A DNA stretch of 64,000 nt, taken from contig NZ_LIRF01000004.1 in assembly GCF_001297705.1 (NCBI RefSeq), forward strand, positions 434,001-498,000, given 5' to 3'. This stretch comes from Chryseobacterium sp. ERMR1:04. Lineage in GTDB: Bacteria; Bacteroidota; Bacteroidia; Flavobacteriales; Weeksellaceae. This document shows positions 26,252 to 34,073 of the stretch, piece after piece (position 1 is the stretch's first letter; the number at the start of each line of letters is the position of its first letter). A program made the translations under genes and the position numbers. The notes under the pieces were generated by a model. It saw only the letters and a program-made list of their open reading frames with translations. It did no database searches and was not told where the DNA came from.

Positions 26252-27028
26252 TTATAACACTTTTTCTACCGTTACAAAACTATTATTAGTAACATTATAG
26301 CTGGTAGTGCCTCCAACCTCGGAAAGTGCTTCCAAAGTAATATACTGCCCCTGAACTGCATACACAGAAAAATCTAAATTAATTTTCCTATTCGTCCCAT
26401 CATAGTTTACTGTATTTTCCAACAATTGGAATCGCTGTACATCATTTATAAACAATCCTGCTCCCAATCTATTACTGAATGATCCTGCAGGTCCTGTAAA
26501 GTTTAAATTTAAATTGATTCGATACAATCCCGTTTGGCGAACATAAAGCCTGTTAAGATTAGGAGCAACGGTTGAAACATTGGTCTTAAGCCTTAAAGGA
26601 TCTGCCAAGAAATTAGGTTTATCAATTAAAGAATTAATAGGAAGTAAAACAGATCCCGAAGTGGTAGCAACTGCATTGATCTGAAATCTTGAAATATTAT
26701 CAGACTCTACTTCAAAAGCTTTACTCCAAACCAACCCGTCAAAAACCATTGCCTGACCTGTACTTTTTACAAACAAAAGCATTCCGCGCAGGTTTTCTAT
26801 TCTTACTGCCGGAGCATTCACCCCTGTAAAAGGAAGATCTACATCTGCATTTACCGCAGGAAGCCCCAAACCTTTCACCCCTGTTGCTTCACTTGTATTG
26901 GTAACATACATCATCACCTGATCATTTCCGTTTGCATTGGAGTCAGGATTTTGAATATTGGTAAAGTTCACCTGTGCATTGTAGCTATTTAATACAAATA
27001 AATACAAGCAGAATATATATTTTTTCAT
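26252..27028 (-). CDS. Secreted C1q/TNF-like protein, cassette 1 third gene
   Basis: The 258-residue protein has a signal peptide ending at NSYNAQ. The middle contains MLLFVKSTGQAMVFDGLVWSKAFEVE, a pattern seen in many flavobacterial surface proteins. The C-terminal part, TGLYRINLNLNFTG, LGAGLFINDVQRF and GQYITLEALSEVGG, reads like a C1q-type jelly roll. It is a close paralogue of the gene at 29018-29785. It is the last gene of a three-gene operon and starts two bases after the second. Function is unknown; export to the surface or medium is inferred. Confidence 0.8.
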   Translation of the reverse strand: MKKYIFCLYLFVLNSYNAQVNFTNIQNPDSNANGNDQVMMYVTNTSEATGVKGLGLPAVNADVDLPFTGVNAPAVRIENLRGMLLFVKSTGQAMVFDGLVWSKAFEVESDNISRFQINAVATTSGSVLLPINSLIDKPNFLADPLRLKTNVSTVAPNLNRLYVRQTGLYRINLNLNFTGPAGSFSNRLGAGLFINDVQRFQLLENTVNYDGTNRKINLDFSVYAVQGQYITLEALSEVGGTTSYNVTNNSFVTVEKVL

Positions 27029-27030
27029 AA

Positions 27031-27858
27031 TTAATAGAGTTTAATTAAACGAACAGCAAGGTATGAATTGATAGGATTTGAATCTGTTCCGTAAGCAGCC
27101 AAAGCGCCGCCAGAAATAGCATTAGAACTGATCTCCGGAACGACCCTCAACTCTGCACCCACAGGTAAAGAGATGGTTTGTGCAAAACTTGACGTTTTAT
27201 TGCCCTGTATATCTACTACAAAAACGATGGAGTAATTTGTTTTAGATACTACCGTTTCCCAATCTGAAGCAGCGGTATATTTAACTTGAAGTGTTAATTT
27301 AAACTCTGTAATTCCTGCCTGCAAACCTAAGCTCCCTCCTGTAAAGCCAAGCGCCACCCCCACATCATAAATACCTGCTTGTTTTATGGTGACTGTATTT
27401 GTATTTTTTAATGTTAAATTATCTACCAAAACCTGGCTTTTATTATCTACAGCGATATATCCCGGCGTATTTCCTGCAAAACAAAAACCTATCCCAAAAG
27501 AAATACAAGGAATGGTAATTCCTGTTGAAACCCCCAATCTCGAAACTTTAGGCTGAAAAATACCTTGTATCTGTCGGGAAGGATTCCATGAATAGCCATC
27601 ATACTTATAATATTGATCATCATTTTTACTATAAATAAGTCCACCTATAAGATTAGGATAATCATCAAATATATCGGGTGCCGCCGCATCATACTTCGGA
27701 AAAGAAGTATAAATATTTGCATAAGGAAGTATTACACCTCGGGTGCCATCTTGAATTTTCAATACATTTTTCAGACTACTTACATCGCTTCCGATAACCA
27801 CCTGGGCATGAATGAAATATTGAAAAAACACCATGATTATTACTATATATTTTTTCAT
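27031..27858 (-). CDS. Secreted C1q/TNF-like protein, cassette 1 second gene
   Basis: The 275-residue protein has a signal peptide ending YFIHAQVV. The N-terminal half carries YSKNDDQYYKYDGYSWNPSRQIQG, a motif of surface proteins in this group. The C-terminal half, AGIYDVGVALGFTGG to LPVGAELRVVPEIS and SYLAVRLIKLY, has the strand pattern of a C1q-like domain. It is a paralogue of 29788-30612 and distinct from both partner genes. Spacing to neighbours is 2-4 bases, so the three are co-translated. Confidence 0.78.
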   Translation of the reverse strand: MKKYIVIIMVFFQYFIHAQVVIGSDVSSLKNVLKIQDGTRGVILPYANIYTSFPKYDAAAPDIFDDYPNLIGGLIYSKNDDQYYKYDGYSWNPSRQIQGIFQPKVSRLGVSTGITIPCISFGIGFCFAGNTPGYIAVDNKSQVLVDNLTLKNTNTVTIKQAGIYDVGVALGFTGGSLGLQAGITEFKLTLQVKYTAASDWETVVSKTNYSIVFVVDIQGNKTSSFAQTISLPVGAELRVVPEISSNAISGGALAAYGTDSNPINSYLAVRLIKLY

Positions 27859-27862
27859 CGTA

Positions 27863-28765
27863 TTACATATTTATTTTTTCAACAATAATCTCTGACACTG
27901 CATTTCCTGTTTTACCCATGGTAAAAGACATACTATCTCCACCCAAAAGCCCGGTACAAACACCCGTTCCAATGTTTTGTGTTCCAGAAAGCGTTAATCT
28001 CAGCTTATCTCCAACGTTAAAAACACCTACATACGTAAATGCCAAAGACTGTCCCACATCAATAGATCCCGGAGCCAATGTCGTTACAGATAAAGCACCT
28101 GCTGTAGAGCTGCTTGATGTATTATTGATCGGTCGCCAAGTAGCATCTGATGATGTACTCATCTCCATATTCAATTTTGACTGTAAGTTGATAACCACTC
28201 CTACACATAAGGGTGTACTTATATCGATCGCTCCACTTTTAAAGGAAATCTTATACAATCCTTTTGTATTGATATTAATGACATTACTGGTTGCTGCCGC
28301 TAATGAAATATCAGAAGATATATCATTAAAACTTGGGCTGCTTGTTGTAAAGCTAATATTTTGGGTAGCACATGTCTTAACACTAAGTCCACACGCCAAT
28401 CCGCAATTTCCACAAGATGAGACAACGGTTGCGCTTCTTACAAAGCGAGCCATCTTATTATTCTTCATCGTTGAAACTATAGGATCTGATATTTTCCAAG
28501 TGGTTCCATCATTCTGCACAACACTTCCGGTTTCTCTGTTAAAAATTATAGAAGCTTGTGTTCCGTTACCTGTTGTTCCTATTACTGAAACTGGCAGCAA
28601 AGATGCCAAATTTGTTCGAGGCAAACGAGCAGCACTGTTATCCTGCTTTACGTGCAATTGTGTTCTAAAGTCGGGCTGAAAAGAAGGTTCTTTTGAAATT
28701 CCCACTTGTGCATTATTTTTAAGACCACACATCAAAAAAATAAAAATGATAATTTTTGTTTTCAT
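27863..28765 (-). CDS. Secreted C1q/TNF-like protein with a four-Cys motif, cassette 1 first gene
   Basis: This 300-residue protein has a signal peptide (MKTKIIIFIFLMCGLKNNAQ). Residues around 55-95 include ASIIFNRETGSVVQNDGTTWKI. A cysteine cluster CGNCGLACGLSVKTC (CX2CX3CX6C) precedes the C-terminal domain. That domain contains KGLYKISFKSG, SIDVGQSLAFTYVGVFNVGDKLRLTL and ends IIVEKINM, consistent with a C1q-like jelly roll. It is the first gene of cassette 1 and a paralogue of 30614-31519. Confidence 0.78.
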   Translation of the reverse strand: MKTKIIIFIFLMCGLKNNAQVGISKEPSFQPDFRTQLHVKQDNSAARLPRTNLASLLPVSVIGTTGNGTQASIIFNRETGSVVQNDGTTWKISDPIVSTMKNNKMARFVRSATVVSSCGNCGLACGLSVKTCATQNISFTTSSPSFNDISSDISLAAATSNVININTKGLYKISFKSGAIDISTPLCVGVVINLQSKLNMEMSTSSDATWRPINNTSSSSTAGALSVTTLAPGSIDVGQSLAFTYVGVFNVGDKLRLTLSGTQNIGTGVCTGLLGGDSMSFTMGKTGNAVSEIIVEKINM

Positions 28766-28925
28766 TGGCTATTGTTGTCATTAGTTATTAACCTAATATA
28801 CATACAATTATCTTATTTAATGTAAATAATTCAATAAATAATAACTAACAATAAAACAAATCCATCAATACAGTCGTAATGAATAAAATCAAAAAAAAGT
28901 TATAATTAAAAAAGGATAAAAAATA

Positions 28926-28956
28926 AATACCCATTTCCATGATGAAAACGGGTATT
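28926..28956 (-). terminator. Terminator of the second C1q-like cassette
   Basis: AATACCC (28926-28932) and GGGTATT (28950-28956) close an extended imperfect stem. T-rich sequence follows on the minus strand. It separates the two cassettes, so they are independent operons. Confidence 0.7.
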
Positions 28957-29017
28957 ATTATTCTAGATCTATAAATTTAACTGAAGTTCAGAACTGTATT
29001 AACTTCTAAAAGCTACG

Positions 29018-29785
29018 TTACAAAATTTTCTCTACTGTTACATAGCTACTATTAGTCACACTATATGATGTTCCTTGCATTTCAGAAATTGCTTTTAAAG
29101 TAATATAATCACCTTGCATAGCATATATTGAAAAATCTAAATTAACTCTCATGTTAGTCCCATCATGGTTCACTGCTCCTTCTAATAATTCAAGCTTTTT
29201 TACATCGTTTACATATAAACCAGCTCCAAGTCTTTTATTGAACGAATTATTAGGTCCAGTTAAGTTTAATTTAATATTGATTCTATACACTCCGGTTTGT
29301 CTGATATATAGTCTATTATAATCAGTGCCCGCATTCCCTAAATTCGTTTTAAGTTTTAGAGGATCTGCTATATAATTAGCTTTGTCAATAAGAGAATTAA
29401 TTGGTAATAGTGCTACGCCTGAGGTTGTAGAAATAGTATCTATTTGAAATCTGGAAATATTATCCGCTTCTACTTCAAAAGCTTTACTCCAAACCAAACC
29501 GTCAAAAACCATTGCCTGCCCGGTATCTTTCACGAACAAAAGCATTCCCCGAAGTATTTCTATTTTGATTGAAGGAGCATTGACTCCTGTATAGGGCAAA
29601 TCCGTTTCTGATTGTACCGCTGGAAGCCCAAAGCCTTTTACTCCCGCTGTTTCACTTTTATTGGTAACATACATGATCACCTGATCATTTGTATCCACAC
29701 TTAAACCCGCATTTGGATCATTTGTAAAATTAACTTGTGCATTCATTATATTTAACAAAAACAAGCAGTATATACTTTTTCTCAT
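29018..29785 (-). CDS. Secreted C1q/TNF-like protein, cassette 2 third gene
   Basis: The 255-residue protein has a signal peptide (MRKSIYCLFLLNIMNAQ). The body closely matches the cassette 1 third gene: GMLLFVKDTGQAMVFDGLVWSKAFEVEADNISRFQ and TGVYRINIKLNLTGP to GDYITLKAISEMQG. It is the last gene of the second cassette. The divergence is many substitutions along the whole length, so the duplication is old rather than an assembly artefact. Confidence 0.8.
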   Translation of the reverse strand: MRKSIYCLFLLNIMNAQVNFTNDPNAGLSVDTNDQVIMYVTNKSETAGVKGFGLPAVQSETDLPYTGVNAPSIKIEILRGMLLFVKDTGQAMVFDGLVWSKAFEVEADNISRFQIDTISTTSGVALLPINSLIDKANYIADPLKLKTNLGNAGTDYNRLYIRQTGVYRINIKLNLTGPNNSFNKRLGAGLYVNDVKKLELLEGAVNHDGTNMRVNLDFSIYAMQGDYITLKAISEMQGTSYSVTNSSYVTVEKIL

Positions 29786-29787
29786 AA

Positions 29788-30612
29788 CTAATATGCTTTA
29801 ATTAAACGGGTTACAATATAGGAACTAGCAGGATTCATATCTGTTCCATAGGCAGCAAGATCCGCCGCAACAGCAGTACTATTTATTTCCGGAACTACTC
29901 TTAATTCGGCTCCTGCAGGTAAAGATATTGTTTGAGTAAAGCTTGACGCTTTTCCCTGCTCGGCCCCTATCACAAAAACTAAGTCATAGTTGCTTTTAGT
30001 AAAAACGGTTTCCCATTGTGAAGCAGGTGTATATTTAGCTTGCAGAGTTAATTTAAACTCAATAATACCTATCATTGCACCAAAACTCCCACCAGTAAAG
30101 CCCAAACTAAGACCCACCTCGTATATACCTGATTGCTTTACCGTTACCGTGCTCGGATTTTTTAGTGTTAATTTATCTATCAATAATTTTTTTATATTAT
30201 CTGCTGCTAGATATACAGGGGTATTTTGAACAAAACAAAGACCAACCACAGCTGACATACAAGGAATAGTAGTTCCTGATGAAACCCCCAGCCTAGAAGC
30301 TTTAGGCTGAAAAACTCCCTGTATTTGACGAGAAGGAATCCAAGAATGACCATCATATTTATAATATTGATCATCATTTTTATTATATATAAGTCCTCCA
30401 CTAAGGTTAGGGCTATCATCATACAAATCTGACATCGAAGCGTTATACATAGGAAATGAAGTATGCACATCCGAATGTGAAAATATTACTCCTTTTATTC
30501 CATCAGCTATTTTCAGTATATTATTATCACTGGGTATAGCGTTTCCGATAACAATCTGTCCGTAAATACAATATTGAAAAAACAATATTGCTATAAATAA
30601 GCTCTTTTTCAT
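29788..30612 (-). CDS. Secreted C1q/TNF-like protein, cassette 2 second gene
   Basis: The start at 30612 (MKKSLFIAILFFQYCIYGQ) is preferred; it lies two bases after the upstream gene's stop and begins a good signal peptide. The 274-residue protein parallels the cassette 1 second gene: YNKNDDQYYKYDGHSWIPSRQIQG, SGIYEVGLSLGFTGGS, LPAGAELRVVPEINS and a terminal SYIVTRLIKAY. Confidence 0.78.
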   Translation of the reverse strand: MKKSLFIAILFFQYCIYGQIVIGNAIPSDNNILKIADGIKGVIFSHSDVHTSFPMYNASMSDLYDDSPNLSGGLIYNKNDDQYYKYDGHSWIPSRQIQGVFQPKASRLGVSSGTTIPCMSAVVGLCFVQNTPVYLAADNIKKLLIDKLTLKNPSTVTVKQSGIYEVGLSLGFTGGSFGAMIGIIEFKLTLQAKYTPASQWETVFTKSNYDLVFVIGAEQGKASSFTQTISLPAGAELRVVPEINSTAVAADLAAYGTDMNPASSYIVTRLIKAY

Positions 30613-30613
30613 T

Positions 30614-31519
30614 TTACTGCATATTAATTTTTTCAACAATTACTTCTGTCAAGGCATTTCCTGTTTTATCCATCGAAAAAAACATATTATTTCCTCCTAA
30701 TAATCCTGAACATGCTCCACTTCCTATGTTTTGGCTTCCATCAAGTCTAAACCTCAATTTATCACCTATATTAAAAACACCCACATACGTAAATGCCAGC
30801 GACTGCCCAACATCAATAGATCCCGGAGCCATCATACTCATCGTTAAGACTCCGGCTGTAGAATTACTTACTGTTTTATTGATAGGTTTCCATGTAGTAT
30901 CTACAGTAGAACTAACTTCCATATTAATCCTTGATTGCAGATTAATAACAACCCCTAAACAAAGTGGTGTACTAATTCCTATTATACCCCCTCTAAACGA
31001 AACCCTATACAATCCTTTTGAATTAATCGTTATAATGTTACTACTAGGAGCAGCCAATGAAACGCTTGAGGTAATTTCGTTAAAACTTGGATTACTGTCT
31101 GTAAAATTGATATCTTCAGAAGAACAATTCTTTACGGTAAGCGCACACGCCAAACCACAAGTTCCACAAGTAGAGGTAACTGCCCCCGTACGTACAAAAC
31201 GAGCCATTTTATTATTTTTAAGTCTAACAACAATAGAGTCCGATATATTCCATCTGGCACCATCATTCTGAACAATACTTCCTGTCTCTTTATTAAAAAT
31301 TATTGAAGCCTGTGTACCCTGGCCGGTAGTACCCATATTTGAAAGTGGCAATATAGAAGTCATCCCTCTGGGTAAACGAATAGCAGCATTATCCTGCTTT
31401 ACATGCAATAGAACTCTGGGATCAGGTTTAAAAGAAAGATCTTTAGAAATCCCTAATTGTGCATTATTTTTCATACTACAGAGCATAAAAAATAATAAAA
31501 AGGTTTTTATTATCATCAT
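30614..31519 (-). CDS. Secreted C1q/TNF-like protein with a four-Cys motif, cassette 2 first gene
   Basis: The 301-residue protein has a signal peptide (MMIIKTFLLFFMLCSMKNNAQ). It retains the cysteine cluster CGTCGLACALTVKNC with the same spacing as its paralogue and the segment SIDVGQSLAFTYVGVFNIGDKL unchanged except for one residue. It is the first gene of cassette 2. Conservation of the Cys spacing across the duplication suggests disulfides or metal binding that matter for function. Confidence 0.78.
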   Translation of the reverse strand: MMIIKTFLLFFMLCSMKNNAQLGISKDLSFKPDPRVLLHVKQDNAAIRLPRGMTSILPLSNMGTTGQGTQASIIFNKETGSIVQNDGARWNISDSIVVRLKNNKMARFVRTGAVTSTCGTCGLACALTVKNCSSEDINFTDSNPSFNEITSSVSLAAPSSNIITINSKGLYRVSFRGGIIGISTPLCLGVVINLQSRINMEVSSTVDTTWKPINKTVSNSTAGVLTMSMMAPGSIDVGQSLAFTYVGVFNIGDKLRFRLDGSQNIGSGACSGLLGGNNMFFSMDKTGNALTEVIVEKINMQ

Positions 31520-31565
31520 TTATGTTTTGGTTAGAAATCATCAATATGAATTGAATCATACAATA

Positions 31566-31586
31566 TTAATTAAAAATACGTATTAA
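31566..31586 (-). promoter_or_regulatory. 21-base segment shared with the narK upstream region
   Basis: Positions 31566-31586 are identical to 152-172 upstream of narK, both read on the + strand. The core AATACGTATT is self-complementary, so orientation may not matter. Here it lies about 50-70 bases upstream of cassette 2. It may be a binding site shared by chance or by design. Confidence 0.35.
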
Positions 31587-31693
31587 AAATCTTAAAAACA
31601 TACCAATAAATAATTATTGTTAAATAGTTAATGATAATTAACAGGGAGAAAAATGAAAAATTATGAATATTACGTTTTTTATAATCAAAAAAA

Positions 31694-31725
31694 AAACACC
31701 CATTTCAAATTAGAAATGGGTGTTT
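31694..31725 (-). terminator. Terminator of the fur/OstA-like operon
   Basis: AAACACCCATTTC (31694-31706) and GAAATGGGTGTTT (31713-31725) form a perfect 13-pair stem with a six-base loop. On the minus strand a T run follows. Confidence 0.92.
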
Positions 31726-31780
31726 TTAGATTATAGACAAAAAATAATTATTCTGATCGTTTACAATCTATACTATTTTA

Positions 31781-33529
31781 TTATTTTCTGGTACGTTTAG
31801 GTTTTTTGGCTTCTTCTTTCGCTTTCTCTTTGTCTATAGCTTCCTGAGCTTTATCATAAAGAGAGCTTTCAGTTTCATACTTTATTTCCTCATAATTTGG
31901 TGTATCCACCAATATATCCTGCCATTTCCTTATTTTATCTTTTGTATTCCAATTAAAATCTGAGAATTTCCGTTTGGATGGCTCAATTTTACTCATAGGA
32001 TAGGTATCTGAAGTAGCTCCGATATTACAAGAAACGATTTGCATAACTTTCTCTTCAAACAGAGCATCAATAATCCCGCAAGAAGTAAGAGAAATCCCTA
32101 TCCTTTCCGGTTGTTTTGTAGCCTGATCAACATCATCTGCATAACTTATCGCCTGTGCATTTCCTATTACAGTAACTTCTTTAATATCATTATTCTGGTA
32201 ATGAACCGTCATTAATCTTCCTTTTACCTGATTAAATTCATCTTTCATACTTAATGAATCAACCTTACTGATCGCAAAGGAGTTTCCTATTACTTTTAAT
32301 GAATCTATATTTTCATTTTGCGTATTAAAATAGGCTTCAATTTTATCTCCTGTCACCTGTTTCTCTCCACTCCAAAGAATAGGCTTAGTATACATATGCA
32401 TTACTCCATCCGTCTCATTGAAAGCAAGAGAGTCTGCTCTTCCCTGGGCATTAGATTTATAGAATCTTCCTTTTCTGAAAGCTCTCAAGAAACTTTTTTT
32501 AACTTTGATATCTAAAGAGTCAGGTCTTTGGTAAGAAATAATTTTCTCTGCCGCAAAATACATTGAATCTTTTTCAAAAGCTCTCACAGCATAAGGATTC
32601 TTGGTCATCATCGCAGAATCTTTCTTTTCAAAAATTTCTCCGTACCCTCCTTTTATCCATCTTCTTTCTTTGGGATCATCTAAAGTTACATTTCCTGTCG
32701 CTTTTCCAAAACCCGTTAACTGATTAAAATACATATCATCTCCGGTGAGAATCTTATCATTATAAAAAATCTTAGAATTTTTATTCAGAAAAGCTTCTTT
32801 AGTGTTCATTCTATAAGTACCTCTTTCAGTATAAATACGGTTTTTAGGATTCTTACGATTGGTGATCGTTGTAGGACCAAAGAATTCAGCCACTTTAGTA
32901 AGCTGATTCTGTTTAATATTATCACCATCTATGACATAATCTGGAGTATCAATTTTCACATTACCAACAAAGTCTATTAGTTTTGTATCCAAAAAATACG
33001 TTGCAGACTTTGTGTACATGGTATTCTGAGCATCAGAAATAGTCCCTCCAGTATTAAAGTAGGCCTGATTCGCAAGCTTATCATAGTACAGAATTTCTGT
33101 TTTAATCGTCTGCTTTGGATCGGTAAGTACTACATTTTTTCTTGCAACCCCTTTTTGAGTATTTGCATCATACTCCATCTCGCCAGCAGTAATTACAGAA
33201 CCATCCGGGTTTTGAAGCCTTGCATTTCCTATTGCTTTTACAAAATTTTCTTCCTCATATAAAATCACTTCATCAGCAGTAACAATAGAACCTTGATGTT
33301 CTAATTTTACATTCCCTTTCATATAACGGTTACCGTCATATATTTCAGGGTCTTTGATAATTTTATCAGCATTGATGATCTTCACCTTATCTTCAGGCTT
33401 TGCTTGCTGAACCTGTTGTGGATTTTTGACGGGGTTTTGTAAATACGGGTCCCTCTGCGCAGGCTTTTGTTTGTCTTGCGCAAAAGTAATCGTTGAAATA
33501 AAAATGAATAGAAAAAAAATCAGTCTCAT
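31781..33529 (-). CDS. OstA/LptA-like lipopolysaccharide transport protein
   Basis: The 582-residue protein has a signal peptide (MRLIFFLFIFISTITFAQ) and repeated beta-strand units such as VKLEHQGSIVTADEVILYEEENFVKAIGNARLQNPDGSVITAGEMEYD, the OstA/LptA beta-jellyroll pattern. It should bridge lipopolysaccharide across the periplasm. The C-terminus is a charged Lys/Glu tail. It starts three bases after the fur-family gene, so the two are co-transcribed. Confidence 0.9.
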   Translation of the reverse strand: MRLIFFLFIFISTITFAQDKQKPAQRDPYLQNPVKNPQQVQQAKPEDKVKIINADKIIKDPEIYDGNRYMKGNVKLEHQGSIVTADEVILYEEENFVKAIGNARLQNPDGSVITAGEMEYDANTQKGVARKNVVLTDPKQTIKTEILYYDKLANQAYFNTGGTISDAQNTMYTKSATYFLDTKLIDFVGNVKIDTPDYVIDGDNIKQNQLTKVAEFFGPTTITNRKNPKNRIYTERGTYRMNTKEAFLNKNSKIFYNDKILTGDDMYFNQLTGFGKATGNVTLDDPKERRWIKGGYGEIFEKKDSAMMTKNPYAVRAFEKDSMYFAAEKIISYQRPDSLDIKVKKSFLRAFRKGRFYKSNAQGRADSLAFNETDGVMHMYTKPILWSGEKQVTGDKIEAYFNTQNENIDSLKVIGNSFAISKVDSLSMKDEFNQVKGRLMTVHYQNNDIKEVTVIGNAQAISYADDVDQATKQPERIGISLTSCGIIDALFEEKVMQIVSCNIGATSDTYPMSKIEPSKRKFSDFNWNTKDKIRKWQDILVDTPNYEEIKYETESSLYDKAQEAIDKEKAKEEAKKPKRTRK

Positions 33530-33532
33530 TGA

Positions 33533-34006
33533 TTAATCATTCTTAGTGCCATAAAAATATAGCGAATGAGAATCAATTTTTACGCCAAACGCTCCTTCAA
33601 TTGCTTCTTTAATACCCTGAATTCGTGGATCACAAAATTCTATGATCTCTTCAATTTCCTTATCCGAGTCTTTTTTGTAGATCACCAAATGGTCATGCTG
33701 CTTATCAAAATAAGACTTTTCATACGATGAAGACGTCAATGTTTTTTCTCCAAACTGATGTTTACGGATTAATCCTGCATCAAGGAAAATTTCGATGGTG
33801 TTATAAATTGTAGCTTTAGAAACATGATATTTCTTTTGCATCATCAGAAGATACAGATCATCCACATTAAAGTGATGATCCATATTATAAATCTCTTCTA
33901 ATATTGTATATCGTTCCGGCGTGTTTCTGAAACCCTTTTCTAGCAAGTAGTTTCTTAAAACATCTTTTATTAAAGCAATATTTTTTTCTTTTTGTAAAGT
34001 ATCCAT
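33533..34006 (-). CDS. Fur-family transcriptional regulator
   Basis: The 157-residue protein has the Fur winged-helix segment GFRNTPERYTILEEIYNMDHHFNVDDLYLLM and VSKATIYNTIEIFLDAGLI, then the metal-site histidines in KQHDHLVIYKK and SHSLYFYG. The usual CxxC zinc pairs are absent, as in many flavobacterial Fur proteins. It heads an operon with the OstA-like gene. A TAAATTTG -7 box (minus strand, 34027-34020) lies 13 bases before its start. Confidence 0.9.
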   Translation of the reverse strand: MDTLQKEKNIALIKDVLRNYLLEKGFRNTPERYTILEEIYNMDHHFNVDDLYLLMMQKKYHVSKATIYNTIEIFLDAGLIRKHQFGEKTLTSSSYEKSYFDKQHDHLVIYKKDSDKEIEEIIEFCDPRIQGIKEAIEGAFGVKIDSHSLYFYGTKND

Positions 34007-34073
34007 TAAAAAATTATCTACAAATTTATCGATTTTTATTTAAATAAATATCAAAGTCTTTTGTTAAAGGATC

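Noticed and set aside
27918..28679. Plus-strand ORF of 253 residues opposite the first cassette 1 gene
   Set aside because: It is the antisense shadow of a clear secreted protein with a signal peptide in an operon.
30726..31271. Plus-strand ORF of 181 residues opposite the first cassette 2 gene
   Set aside because: It is the antisense shadow of the paralogous gene, at the matching place.
26252..31519. Tandem cassettes as an assembly duplication
   Set aside because: The copies differ at many positions in every gene and have different spacers and terminators.
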